Below are positions 12,491 through 25,155 of a DNA stretch of 64,000 bases, in pieces. Position 1 is the first letter of the stretch, and every line of letters starts with the position of its first letter. Source of the DNA: Cloeon dipterum (Eukaryota > Arthropoda > Insecta > Ephemeroptera > Baetidae); assembly GCF_949628265.1 (NCBI RefSeq), contig NC_088786.1, positions 8,246,001-8,310,000 on the forward strand. Reading direction: 5' to 3'. The notes beneath the pieces are model-generated. The model worked only from the letters and a program-made list of their open reading frames with translations, was not told where the DNA came from and did no database searches. The position numbers were made by a program, and so were the translations under genes.

Positions 12491-15375
12491 ATGACGCATG
12501 ATGCAGATGAGCCTAAAAATTATGGGAGGAGGAAAAAATCTTCCGAAGGAATACCCGCTATGGACAAGAGCGAAGGGCTGCAATGGTTCAAACTCAAACT
12601 GTACTGGCTTCTTGTGGCGTTGCGGTTTTTCCTCACCATCATCCCACAGAATGGCTACATCCAGCCTGACGAGTTTTTCCAGTCAGTGGAAATCGTCGCC
12701 GGTAAATTTCATTCACACAAATTAATCCCCTTCAGGCTTCATTATGCATAATTAACTTTTCAAGGTGACATTTTCGAGTTGGATGTCAACCGAGTGTGGG
12801 AGTTCAACACCTCCTTCCCCCTGAGGAGCGTGGCACTGCCTTTTTCCACCTTCGGGGTGCCCCTGCAGATTCTAAAATTGGCAAACGGCCTCGTGGAAGA
12901 CACCCTAGGCTTCACGCTGGTCACCCCATACGTGCTGATGGTGCTGCCAAGGCTGGTCATGTGCTGCCTTTCCTTCATCTGTGACTTCTGTCTGTGGCAC
13001 ATGTGCCAGTCCTTTGGCCAGGACTACTCCTCCAGGCTGCTTGTCTTTGCCAGCTCCTACTGCGCCCTCGTCTTCGGCACCAGAACGTTCTCTAACACTT
13101 TTGAAATGATTTTACTAGCTGTCCTGCTTGCTCTGGTTCTTGACAGTATGCACCATTCAGATGAGGTTGGTCTCTATCTAAATTACATTCTTAGTTTTTT
13201 GTCTATTTAATGAATTATTCCATTTCTACTGAATGCCTGCGCGCACTCAAATTCAATTTTATATTTTTGAAATTTTTTCCAAATTATTATAAATAACTAT
13301 CTTTTTTAATGAAATATGTTTCCACCAATAAAAATATGGAACTATTAATTAACTTAATTTTTATTAATTGTAATTAGAGTTTTAACTCTGGTGTTCTCAG
13401 GTAATCTGGCGGGAGGACCTGATCATCGAGAAATACGACAAACTGGGTCGGCAGCACCCGGTGGAAAGGGCTAAGTTGGCGCGACTTCGAAGCTCCCTGC
13501 CCAGTCACACGGTGCGCCACTGCGCCCTTATCGCCTTCGTCACTGTGGTCGGCATCTTCAACCGGCCGACCTTTGCCGGCTTCGCGGCACCAGCCCTCTT
13601 TTCCTGGCTGCACAGGGGCATGGGCTCCAGGGCGGTTGACTGGTTGCATTTTCACCTCAGGGTCGCGTCCCTCTGTTTCTTTGGTGCCATCTCTGCCCTG
13701 GTGCTTGTTCTAATCGACTCGTTCTACTATGGATACCTCACCATGGCTGAACTGTCCACCTCACAGATCTCTCTTGGCTCCAATTTTGTCGTTACGCCAC
13801 TAAACTTTCTCCTGTGAGTACTTGTAGTTTATTAAAAACGCTGGTAGTTAAAAAAGTATATATAAAACAAAACTAAAATGCAAAATTGGCGAACCCTGTA
13901 ATTCCAATGTTCCTGCAGTTTTTTTCATTTCCTGATTAAAATTAATTATTTCTAATAATATTTGTATTTCATCTGCCCTCAGGTACAACTCGCAGACATC
14001 TAACCTGGAGAACCACGGCCTGCACCCGCGTTGGCTTCACGTTGTGGTGAACGCACCGCTGATGTTTGGGCCGCTGTGTGTGGCGGGCTACCTGGGCCTG
14101 CTGAAGATCGCGCGGCATGTCGTGGCGCGGCGTTGGGGCCACCTGCCCAAAGTGCAGTCGGCCACTGCCCTGATGAACGCCAGCGTGGCCGTGCCACTGC
14201 TCGCGCTGTCCATCTTTCCGCACCAGGAGCCGCGCTTCCTGCTGCCGCTGGTCGTGCCGCTCGCCTTCCTGCACGCGCACACCGTCCTCAACTGCCGGCG
14301 CTGGCTCAGGCACACCTGGTACCTGCTCAACGCCATCTCGCTGCTTTTCTTCGGCTTCCTCCACCAGGGCGGAGTCTCCTTGCTGGCCGCGCACATGCAC
14401 GACTCTGGCCTCGCGCACCCCAAGCCTCTCAATGCTGTCCATCTAGTCACCAGTCACATTTACATTGTGCCCAGGTAATTTGAAAAAAAAAATATATTTT
14501 GTAGCCAATTTTTTGAAACAGACGCGTATAGATTTGTTTACCTCCTAATTGCTTATTTTAAAATTGAGACTTGAATTTAGTCCTTTATAAGTGGCGTTTC
14601 CATCTTAATTTTGGCATTTCATATATATGTATTTCTTGCACTACTTAATCATAATTTTAAAAATTAAAATTATCACTTTTTGTCGATCTACAACTTAGTT
14701 TATAGTTTCAAGTATTTTTTTCACTCTTCAACACTTTGTTTTGTGTTTATGAGTACAAATTAACTTGAATTAACCAGAAAAAAATGCTATAGTGTGTAGT
14801 CATAAATTGTTTTGATTGAACCAAAAATTGATACGCTTGCTTGATGGGAGCTTGAGTAAATTTTTAAATCATCATTATTCAAGTAACAAATTTTTAATCG
14901 CAATAAGACCGTGAAATCTGAAAGATAAATCATTTAAATTAAAAAAAAAACAATTTTCAGATTCCTGATGTTAACCCCGAGTCCGTCGAGAGTGTACTTA
15001 AGCCCGAGCGGGCGGCGGTACAAAGTGAGCCGGCGCTTCCACGTGCACGAAACCGGGCTGGCTGGTCAGGAGGTGGGCGTGAAGAAGGCGCACAAGGTGC
15101 TGCAGCAGTGCCACAAGGATTGGCAGAAGCTGCGGCTCAAGTGCCGCGTGTTCTGCGCCTTTCCAGGCTCTATGGCGTGGCGCTTCGAAAAAGCCCTCCG
15201 CAGGCACAACATGACGCAGAAAGCCCAGAGGCGGAGGTTCTATCCACACCTGAGCACGGAGGCCATGCCCAGGTGGCGTACTTTTGAAAAAGCTGGGCTG
15301 TTTACATCGGTTGTGAAAAACTCGCAACAATTCAGCCTCGTCCTCACAGAAGTCAGTCTCATAGACACCACTTAA
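12491..15375 (+). CDS. PIGZ: PIGZ, GPI mannosyltransferase 4 (GT22 family)
   Basis: Five exons in phase (12491-12701, 12765-13165, 13401-13813, 13983-14474, 14961-15375) encode 643 aa. This ER membrane enzyme uses dolichol-phosphate-mannose to add the fourth, side-branch mannose to GPI anchors. The sequence shows a multi-pass hydrophobic protein with the lumenal-loop acidic motif GYIQPDEFFQSVE, then a WEFNTSFPLRS stretch, NRPTFAGF, LNFLLYNSQTSNLENHGLHP and the family hallmark HQEPRFLLPL. The phrase LLYN...NLENHG matches PIGZ/Smp3 better than PIGB or PIGM. It is a little longer than the human protein (579 aa), mostly because of the basic C-terminal extension. It is divergent from HYOU1 across about 960 bp and convergent with HDAC6. 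An AATAAA sits at 15420. Confidence 0.92.
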
Positions 15376-15729
15376 AGACTTTAATTTACGCTTTTATATT
15401 TCAATTCTTTTGTACAAAAAATAAAATGCTTTTATGTTAAGTGTTAAATTATGTGTTTATTGATTAAAAATAGAAGCTAAGAAGCACTAGTGCAAACAGT
15501 ATGACTTCAAATAGTAAAATGTCGTCTCCAATCACAGAGCAGTTTGAGGTTATTTCAATAACCTTCTACGTTCTATTATTAATATAACAATAATCTAGTT
15601 TGGTCCACATGTTCTGAGCATTATCTCCTCAGCTACAAGGCACTTTTTGGTTATGAACAGTTAACACAGTGTCAATCTACGACCCCCTTCCCTGCTTTGG
15701 TAAAAGAAACTGGCGAGAAAATTAGTAAA
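15376..15729. terminator. Convergent 3' ends of PIGZ and HDAC6 with opposed poly(A) signals
   Basis: AATAAA at 15420-15425 on the plus strand follows the PIGZ stop by 45 nt. TTTATT at 15456-15461 (AATAAA on the minus strand) lies about 270 nt past the HDAC6 stop. The two signals are only about 30 nt apart, so the 3' UTRs probably overlap. No coding sequence is seen. Confidence 0.6.
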
Positions 15730-18700
15730 TTATTCCATTTTAATGGTCTCTCCGTACGTCCACGGCTTCTCAGTGCCAAACTTGGCCAAGTGAGCTGCAT
15801 TTTTGGCTTCATGCACAGCCTAGAACAATATTAAAATTTAATTCCTGCAGATTTGAGAGTTATTTAGCACAAACCGGCGCGTCAACGTAGCTTTCGCAGC
15901 CGTAACACCAGACAGAGAGGTCAGAAAAGCTGAGAACCAACGGGTGCGAGTGCTGCTCGCTGTGCAGTTTCATGTGTCCTTCAACATACCGTCCGCACAT
16001 CACCTAAATGGGCAAACATCAGTAACAGAATAAACAATTTAATAGCACAAACCGAGTAGCAAGTGAGGCAGGTCCAGTTCTCCGCCTCAGATTGGCACCC
16101 GGCACACTTCTCACTCAAGTCGATTCCCTTCTCAGGTAAGGGCTCTACCCTGTCCAAATGGGGACAGTCGGAAATAGGGACAACCAAGCTAAACTCATCT
16201 CCTTGCTGCCGGTACGATAAATCAATTACATAAAATGATCAAAAATGTCATTAATACCGCTTGTAATTCACGAAGATAATCCTCCAGAGTTTGGCCAGCA
16301 GCTTGTTGCTTCTAGAAAAAAAATTTGATACACAATCTAAATGAGAAAAAATCCTCAATTTACCTCTCCTGAGTCGAGGGTGATGGTTTCCCCTTCAGGT
16401 GACGAAGCCGCACTGGAGGAGATGCCCTGAGAGGTGCTCGCTTCCGAGAAGCTAGGCTTGTCCGAGTCGACAGGGGACTGTGTCGAGGACACGCCAGGGG
16501 AAAGCGAGGAGGACAGACTAAGACTGGACATGGCCTGGTCAAGCTCGTCGGTCTCTGTCTTTGAGTCGTAACTGTAAGAGCAATTCATGAGAAATTTAGT
16601 TTGGAATGACATTGAAATTTCTTCTAAGAAAGCAATTCGAGAACGGGAATGTTGTGTAATAAATAATTGAGAAATTGCGTTTCTTTGAAAAATATTTTGA
16701 TGATCGTATGATTTTTCCCTGTTACCAAATAAACATAAATATTTTGTTATTTTTGTTTTTGTTCTAAATGTGGGAATGTCTGGGGCATAGTTGCTCTGCT
16801 GATCCGCAGTAAAATTACTTTTAAATCTAAATCAGTTGGGGAAATCAATAAATTTCGTTTATGAACTTTTTAATTAAACATTTTTACCTTCCAACATGAA
16901 GCTTTTCCAATAAATAACTAATAATGCTAATTTAAAAAAAAAAACTATTTGAAAATGGCTCCTTGCTACTCACAATTAGATACAAAAGGGCTCTATGATT
17001 CTATTCACACAGACTAAGAGTGCTATTCAAATACTTCATATGGCTAAAAATACAAGTTTCATTTTGAAACTAAATCTCACCTTCCCATAGGGACCTCTCC
17101 ATCTCGGTTAGGCAGACAGTAGTCGTAAAATTTAAGGCAGGACCAGTGCGGCTTGTGCGCCTGCTGCGTCTTGCGGATGCTGGCGACGGCACTCTGGTTT
17201 GGCGCCATCCTTGTCGACTCCACGCTGGCGATAGGGTCGCCGAGTAGGGCCTTGCTGCACATGGTGAAGCCGTAAGAAATGCTTGTAACATTGTAACCTC
17301 CCTCCAGGGCAACCACCAGCCGGCCCCCAGCCAGACCCTGCAGCCACCGCGTCATCAGACCATACATCTCTGGACTGACCTTGCAACCTGAGAAGAGAGT
17401 TCACAAACCATTTTAGGCAGGAAAGCAGGTGTACAAACAAAATTTTAATCAAAATAAAATTATATAAGTTTGGGACACATGACAAATCTGTATGGAAATT
17501 TAGAACGAATTTGTTCAGACAAGAAAATATAAAAATTTAAATAGTACTATATTTCCTAATGCCTCAATCAGATGCACCACATTTTATTTTAATATATAGG
17601 AAGGATCCATATTAAGTGAACCCCTGTTTGGCAAGTGGTCTTCAGATCTTGATGAAATTCGGTGGAGATGATGCCCTAGGGAACCTAAGTTAAACCCTAA
17701 AATATTAGGTCAAAATTCCAAAAATTGTTCATTTTACAGGGGTTCAAAATTTGAGATTTTTGAAAAAGGTGATGTTTTCGGCGATTTGTAACTTGGACTC
17801 TGTTTATAGAAAACACAAAAATTAGGTATCCAAAATATTTTACGTTTGATGCCAAACAACTTTCCCACGATGACCAACTTCGTAGGTCAAAGGTCAAGGT
17901 CACTAAATTGGGGTCAAACTTTTCAAAAAAATCCCACATACCCAAGTACATAAAATTTGGGAAATTCAAAATAGCCAAAATGTGCCTCATATCCATGGTA
18001 ACAACATATAAAAAATTGGCGATACGTTTTTTTTTCGTTTTCGAGATATTTTGAATTGAGTGTTTAAAATCGATGTTTTCCGAGTCTTCTGATCATCAAT
18101 AAAAACACGTTTTCCGCTTAATCTCAGCTTCTATGGGTCCGATTTACAAAAACCGCACACCGTTTGATACGTAATGACCTCCCCTAGGTAATGCAAGTGA
18201 TCATAAGGGTGCCCACCCCCTTCAAACCCTTAACCACCCCCTGGAAATCCGAAAAATTAATTTTTTCATATTTTTAACCTCTATCTCGACAAATTAAGCG
18301 TGACACCAATCAAGTATGTCGCAAAATAGTTACAATAATAAATATTATTATTTTCTTTGTAGAGGAAACCTTAAAAAAAATAAAATTGCTAATATGAAGA
18401 TATTAAAAAAATTATTTAGGTTTATTTTAAAATAGCATTATATTTGGTTTTAGTTTATTTAAAATAACTTGATTAAACTTTATTTATTAATATTTTAAAA
18501 ATAAATTTAATATTTCACACTGTTCTTTTATTATTATAAATAAATGCAACCAATACAAAATGTAGAACCATCATAATTTGGTGCATATGGTGTGCAATTT
18601 CAGATATTTGAATTGGTTGCATTTATTAATTTATTTTTAAAATATTAATAAATAAAGTTTAATCAAGTTATTTTAAATAAACTAAAACCAAATATAATGC

Positions 18701-21700
18701 TATTTTAAAATAAACCTAAATAATTTTTTTAATATCTTCATATTAGCAATTTTATTTTTTTTAAGGTTTCCTCTACAAAGAAAATAATAATATTTATTAT
18801 TGTAACTATTTTGCGACATACTTGATTGGTGTCACGCTTAATTTGTCGAGATAGAGGTTAAAAATATGAAAAAATTAATTTTTCGGATTTCCAGGGGGTG
18901 GTTAAGGGTTTGAAGGGGGTGGGCACCCTTATGATCACTTGCATTACCTAGGGGAGGTCATTACGTATCAAACGGTGTGCGGTTTTTGTAAATCGGACCC
19001 ATAGAAGCTGAGATTAAGCGGAAAACGTGTTTTTATTGATGATCAGAAGACTCGGAAAACATCGATTTTAAACACTCAATTCAAAATATCTCGAAAACGA
19101 AAAAAAAAACGTATCGCCAATTTTTTATATGTTGTTACCATGGATATGAGGCACATTTTGGCTATTTTGAATTTCCCAAATTTTATGTACTTGGGTATGT
19201 GGGATTTTTTTGAAAAGTTTGACCCCAATTTAGTGACCTTGACCTTTGACCTACGAAGTTGGTCATCGTGGGAAAGTTGTTTGGCATCAAACGTAAAATA
19301 TTTTGGATACCTAATTTTTGTGTTTTCTATAAACAGAGTCCAAGTTACAAATCGCCGAAAACATCACCTTTTTCAAAAATCTCAAATTTTGAACCCCTGT
19401 AAAATGAACAATTTTTGGAATTTTGACCTAATATTTTAGGGTTTAACTTAGGTTCCCTAGGGCATCATCTCCACCGAATTTCATCAAGATCTGAAGACCA
19501 CTTGCCAAACAGGGGTTCACTTAATATGGATCCTTCCATAAAATTTTAATTTGAATAAGAAACCAATAAAAAATTTTAATTTTTCTATATCCATTTTTTC
19601 AACTCTGGGTGTTGTTTAAAATCCAAACACTCAATTTTTGGCTTACCTCCAAGAGGATCATCAACGGCAGCGTCAAAGCCAGCAGATACCAGCACCAGTT
19701 GAGGATTGAACTGGTACGAAATGGGCAAAACCACCTGCAGGAAGGCAGCCAGATATTCTGGGTCTCCCATTCCCTTCTGCAGGGCAAAAACGAATTGATT
19801 AATGCCAACAATTTACAACCATTCCAGTTGATATGATCACCTTGTTCCACGGGATGTTGACGCAATAGCCCACGCCCTGTCCAACTCCGACGTAATCCGC
19901 ACTTGCTGCCTCTGCTTCCTGCGTGGAAATATTGGCAGGGAAGAAGGTGCCGTTGTCGTACCTGTGCATTGATACATACAGCACCCTTGGATCTTTCTTG
20001 AACATCTCTTGCGTCCCATTTCCGTGATGGACATCCCAGTCAAGTAGCAATATTCTGTTGATTTGAATTTATTAATTTTTATTGTAAAATTTATGAAAAT
20101 AAACCTAACCATACCTACTAACCAAGTTAAAATTAATTAGAATGATTTACAAACAAAAATCACGTCATTCTGAAGGAATATTAATTTTACCTTTCAAGGT
20201 TGTATGTGTCGAGCGCATGCTGGGCAGCGACGGCAACGTTATTAAATATGCAGAAACCACAAGGGGTGGAGGCGCTGGCGTGGTGTCCTGGCGGACGGAC
20301 GATAGCCGCTGCGGCTCGACACTTTCCTGTCATCACAGAGTCGACAGCCTGAAGTATTAATTGCGATTTTTAGTTAAATTTTCTTATTAGACAATTAAAA
20401 AGTACCTGCACGACACAACCAGCAGCTAGTTCAGCGCATTTGAAAGTTTCCTTGTTGAGGTAGATAGAATTGAAGGCCTGCGCCATGTCTGCCAGCACGC
20501 CTGAAGACTTCAGGCTGGTGTTTTGCATCCTCTGCACGTGACTCTCCGAGTGTACCTTCTTCAACTGATCCAAGCTTGCTTTCTTTGGCTTACAATATTT
20601 AATGACATTATATCCTGTGTTCGCCACTTTTAAACAGTGCAAAATGCACAACTGGTTTATAGGGGATTTTGGGGTTTCCAATAATGAAGAATGTGCAAAA
20701 TTAAAAAATGAGGTATTCAATCTCCCAAAATTGTTTTTTTTTTTAAATACCTGCAGAAGGAGGCAACGCTCTAGCAAGGCAAATTCTTTGTGCCTTTCAT
20801 AGATGGTAGAAATGCGTTTGGGGCTCTCAACATGAGTTATCTCGCCCTCGTTCACGTGGTCCATCATGGACTCGCAGTAGACCAGTCCCAGGCGGTGAGT
20901 AGGAAAACTCAGGTCATAGCCTACGTCAGGGCAGTAAAAACAATATACATTTTTTAAATAGCCTTCTAAGTTGATCTGGAAAGGTCAACATTTTATTATT
21001 TTAAATCTTGCAACAACTCACTTCAAAACAATTAGATTTTTAGAAATTTCTGAAAGAATTTATCAGTTTGACAATGATACCATTGATTTCAATTTATTCG
21101 TCAATAACTTTCAAATGGTAAGCCAATTATGAGGCAAATTTCTACTATGCCAAAATATATCATGAATTTCAACAGGGAGACTTTGCTCGCCGTTTAATTA
21201 GCATGAAATTCAGTGAGCCGACTTACTTTAAATTTAAACTGTAGCCTGGAAATATTTTACATTCTTCATAAATTGCCGAGGATGTTTTAAAATAAAACTT
21301 TAGTACTATTTTTAGAATTTTCCAACACAAACCATTCATGATGGAGTCGAGTTTAGCGTTGACGCGGGCCTTAAACTCGTCGCTCTGCAGCGGGTAGCAG
21401 TCCCTGGTGGCAAAAACAGTGGCAGGGGGCTCGTCAGGCCCCTTCCACACCACCTCAGGGAAGTGAATCTTCAACTGGTCGGCGCGTTCGTCCTTCAAGT
21501 TGGGATGGTACTTGAACACGTCCCAGAAGGGCCGTAGGGAATACAGCGTGTTGACGATCGACTCGCAAATGCTGTCGGAGGGAGCAGGCAGGCTGCCTAG
21601 CGGTTGGCAAGGGTCACCCAGCAGCGCTCGCAGGGTGTGAGCGGCCGACTCTGCGAGGGAGCGGAGACAATATCCACCCTGAAATCCGACAATACTCATA

Positions 21701-24700
21701 AATTAATATAGTTGATATAAAAAATTTAACTTATTGGTTTAACTTTGTCACACTTTTTTTAATGTAGAAAATCGCAAGATATTAATAATTTTTGACTAAA
21801 TTAAATTTGAGAATGATTAATGTTTTTTATTCTTTGCTGAAAAGTTAACTTTTTCAGTAGAGTCCTTAATTAGACAAAATTTCCTTTTTTTAGGTAATTT
21901 TTCCTGCCAAACAAAATATTTGCAGAGACGAAATTTGGTTACCAAAGAAACTCATTATTCTTTAAAACAAATATAGAGTATGAACTCCTAATTCTAACCG
22001 TACTTTGCTCAAATTCCCAAGAATTATGAGATTTCCGAGTTAATTAAACTCTTCTGAAAACAAAATTAAATGTGACGGTCAGAACTTTATTTTCGGGATG
22101 AAATGTTTCTAGTGTGGAAAAATTGACAGTTTGATAAGAAAATTAAACCAAATTGTTGATTTATGTCCTTATTTTTGGGGATTTTTGAGTCAAAAATGTC
22201 AATATAGTCTGATTATTTGCATAAAAATCGAGTTTACAACTTACAAGGCACTTCTACACATATCAGAAATTAAATATTCACATTTTCCCTCTACAGAGAT
22301 TAGAAAAAAGCAATCGGCTTAAACTTCAGACATTATTTGAACAAATCAAAAACAAAATAACAAGAGAAAAATACTACCTCCATTAAGATGGCGAGTTTGC
22401 CATTGGCGAGGACAGATAGCATGTTGGTCAGATGCGCGTAAAGAGCAGGAGTCAGGTTCATCTCACCCTGAAAGTGAGAGTTAGTCGTGAGTTGCGGCTC
22501 AAAAGGGACCAAACAAAAAAGCAACCTAGAATTTGGCAAGCAATGTACCTTTTCATCGCCGAGAGCTGAGTCATAGCCAGCGGAAACCAAAACAAGATCT
22601 GGTGCGAACTGAGAATTTTAAATAAAATTGCAGGATAAGCGTTAAATAAAAAAATTAATGTGCAAAAGGGCAAGAGAAAATACATAATTATGCCAAAATT
22701 CTAGGTGCTGGATGAATTAGAATAACTCATCGCACCTCAGGACAGCCGATTGCAGCATCATAGCCGGCGGAAACAAGAACTAAATCAGGCTGGAACTGAG
22801 AAGGACACAAAGCTATATTTACAAGGGATTAAAAAATAAGCAAGAATGTAAGTTTTCTCGCAACATGCACCAGTAACATAATTTTGGCTGTAAAATTTAA
22901 AATACTGAATTTTTCTGAACACCCATACATAAAAAAACAATATTTAAATAAAAAAGTAACCATTGTTTAGAAGGTTGGAAGGTTAATGTATTTCTAAAAA
23001 TTTATGGTTGAATTTTTCACCAAAAATAAACTCTTTTTTCAATGAGCAGAACAAAAATTAATTCGATAAGGGAGATAATTTCAACCGTGTATAAATCAGT
23101 AAAAAATATAATAAAACCCCAAAACTTTCAAAATTGTACAGCACTGAGAGTAAAATTTAAAATTACAAATCCAAAATAAAATTTAAACCACATACCTGGT
23201 GTGCAAGAGGCAAAAGCAGGTGGTGAAAAATAGCTAAGTAGTCCGCGTCGCCCATTCCAGTGCGGTTGAGCGGGACGTTGGCATTGCAGCCAGCGCCGGG
23301 CCCCGCGCCCACGAAGTTGAAGTCGGACTCCTTGAGGTTGGGCCAGAAAGAGCCATGCTCGTAGCGGTGCACTGAGAAGTAGAGGAGGCGCGGATCAGAG
23401 TAAAACTGCTGCTGCGTTGCCTGGCCGTGGTGCACGTCCCAGTCCACGACAAGCACCTTGCGCGCCCAACCGTTGTCCAGCGCTTTTTTGGCGGCCACAG
23501 CGACGTTGTTGAAGAAGCAGTAGCCGCAGAAGGCGTCCTCCATCGCATGGTGACCTGGAGGCCTAAAATTGTGGGTTTTATTAGATTTCTACATATATCA
23601 ATTTAAAGGAAAAATTCCATTGATCAGGATCTTGTTTAAAATTTTTTATATGAAGTGAAGATTTCATACAATAGTTTTCTCAATAAAGTCAAAGCTGTGT
23701 GTGTATGTGTAGCATTCAAAATATAAAATTTATGTCAAAGTTACATTTTAGCAGAGAAATTTGGCTGGAAAATCCGAAACAATAATTTCTTGCGAAATTG
23801 GTTTGAATAACTGGTGAAAAACAGGTGGTGAGAAAATGCAACCCTTCATTACAGCTATTAAAATGCGTCTCCTGCATTCTCATGCAATCTAAATTAAATT
23901 AATTTTTTTCTAATGCACAATATGATAGATTGTTAAATAGAAATTATTTTCATGTTCCAAAAAAAATATTAAAAGAGTTTTTAGTTAAATATACCTGATG
24001 AGGGCCATGCCATTTTGCGCCTCTCCCTTACAGACAGCCTCCACCAGCTTTGTGGCGGAGCCAGCAGCGAGAAAAGCCATTTCATAAGTAGTCTGCAAAA
24101 TAAATTAAGGTATGAAATTAGCAAGATCGGACATTTTGGGATCTGCTGTGTCTGTTTTTTCCTGTTAGATTGATTTTTTAAGTCCAATTTAAAACTGAAA
24201 AATTGAATGCCTCCTTCAACGAAAATTTTTAATTTATCAGCATAAAATAGGGCTCATATTATTTTAAATAAATTTCTTGGCTTTTCAACCATGTAAAATC
24301 TTTTAATCTAGCTCAAATTAGCATTATAATCCTTTTTGAAAATTGAATGGTAAGAATAATTATCCTAAATAGACAAAAATAAAATCTTCTAGAGCAAAAA
24401 TAAATAAATTAAAAATCAATACCGGGTGGATATAAATGGCGTCGTATCGAGAAGAGATCTCCTCGAGTTGGTCCCAGTTCTCGCTCTTGTCGGTGCCCTT
24501 GAGCAGGTTGACCAGCTTCTCCGTGTGAATGGCCAACACGTCCTCAGTGGAGGCAGAGTAAGGCTGTAGGGAAGAGCACCTGTCCAGCAGGCCGAGCTCC
24601 TTGCACCGTTCCACGGTTTTGGTTAGCCGTTCCGGGCACTCGGGGTAGCTGCGATCCCAGTGGCACAGGTGCTCTGCCATTCGCGGTTCGGAAATCATGG

Positions 24701-25155
24701 CCGTCGCTCCCTGGACTCTGTCCTTTGACTCTTCAGCCTGAACAACGCACATCATAAATGATTATTTCTTGATGTTTCAAATATGAACATGGAGATGCGC
24801 TTTCATTAGACATGTTGATCCGTTTAAAATGATTTATTTAACAATAATATTTGTCACGTAAAACCAAAAATCCAAAACCTATATCAATAAAGTAGTATTT
24901 TCCGTATTTTCGTCAAGAATTTACAGCAAAGTTTAAATATATTTTTGATTTAAATATTATGTATGTGCCTACCACTTGGTAAGGGTTGGCGACGAGGACG
25001 TCCCTGCTGGAGGCCTTTTTGTGGGCCTGCTTGGCCTGTCGCATGGCGGCCAGCAAGGCGGGTGACTTTCTGTTTGGAGCCGCTCGTTTGCTCCCCTTCA
25101 GCAGATCTTTCTCTGGGTTTTTCTTGCCAACTTTCTTGTTCTCGTCAGTGACAAC
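15730..25155 (-). CDS. HDAC6: HDAC6, cytoplasmic tandem-domain lysine deacetylase with ubiquitin zinc finger
   Basis: Eighteen exons in phase: 25155-24973, 24737-24423, 24092-23995, 23562-23196, 22795-22736 (or 22608-22549), 22467-22378, 21678-21333, 20920-20751, 20588-20406, 20348-20191, 20054-19841, 19776-19647, 17387-17081, 16571-16364, 16311-16258, 16205-16053, 16003-15875, 15819-15730. They give about 1,084 aa. Domain 1 has [31 protein letters not shown] and MEGGYC. Domain 2 has [24 protein letters not shown] and LEGGYN, so both keep the His pair, the zinc ligands and the catalytic Tyr. A Ser-rich linker leads to a C-terminal ZnF-UBP ([42 protein letters not shown]) that binds the free ubiquitin C-terminus. 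Known substrates are tubulin and cortactin. The first coding exon is not found: exon 25155 begins mid-frame behind an acceptor, with no ATG in phase upstream nearby. Confidence 0.97.
17599..19537. mobile_element. Giant fold-back (long terminal inverted repeat) element in an HDAC6 intron
   Basis: The left arm 17599-18507 and right arm 18628-19537 are reverse complements over about 910 bp. The only difference I found is one base in a homopolymer (9 T near 18027, 10 A near 19100). The spacer is about 120 bp and contains a second small inverted repeat (18540-18554 with 18612-18626). The ends read GGAAGGATCC, and both flanks show ATA, a possible 3-bp target duplication. No transposase is present. 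A 99-codon open frame in each arm is identical because the arms are. This fits a non-autonomous fold-back or long-TIR DNA transposon that arrived recently or is kept uniform by gene conversion. It lies wholly between the HDAC6 exons at 19647 and 17387, so the reading frame is untouched. Confidence 0.85.
22549..22608 (-). other. HDAC6: HDAC6 alternative exon B (CD1 zinc-ligand segment, Lys version)
   Basis: A second 60-nt, phase-0 exon with a TTCTCAG acceptor and an AAG|GTACAT donor. Its 20 residues run from FAPDL to LGDEK and also contain SAGYD. It can replace exon A exactly. Including both would repeat the segment and should break the fold, so mutually exclusive use is likely. Seven residues after the zinc Asp it has Lys, as in vertebrate HDAC6 CD1 (the DPKGEM stretch). 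Confidence 0.9.
22736..22795 (-). other. HDAC6: HDAC6 alternative exon A (CD1 zinc-ligand segment, Glu version)
   Basis: A 60-nt, phase-0 exon bounded by a TTCTCAG acceptor and a GAG|GTGCGA donor. Its 20 residues run from FQPDL to IGCPE and contain SAGYD, whose Asp is a zinc ligand. It joins the upstream exon ending LAHQ to the downstream exon starting GEMN. It shares 14 of 20 residues with exon B, 127 nt further along the transcript. Seven residues after the zinc Asp it has Glu. Confidence 0.9.

Noticed and set aside
13969-14483. Several 120-157-codon frames on both strands
   Set aside because: Shadows of PIGZ exon 4 (13983-14474), caused by high GC content.
17697-17996. 99-codon frame in the left palindrome arm (and its twin 19140-19439)
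   Set aside because: Identical only because the arms are identical. No similarity to a transposase and no other coding signs.
17599-19537. Palindrome as an assembly fold-back artefact
   Set aside because: HDAC6 exons continue correctly on both sides in the same orientation, and there is a unique spacer, so a real insertion is more likely. Long reads would settle it.
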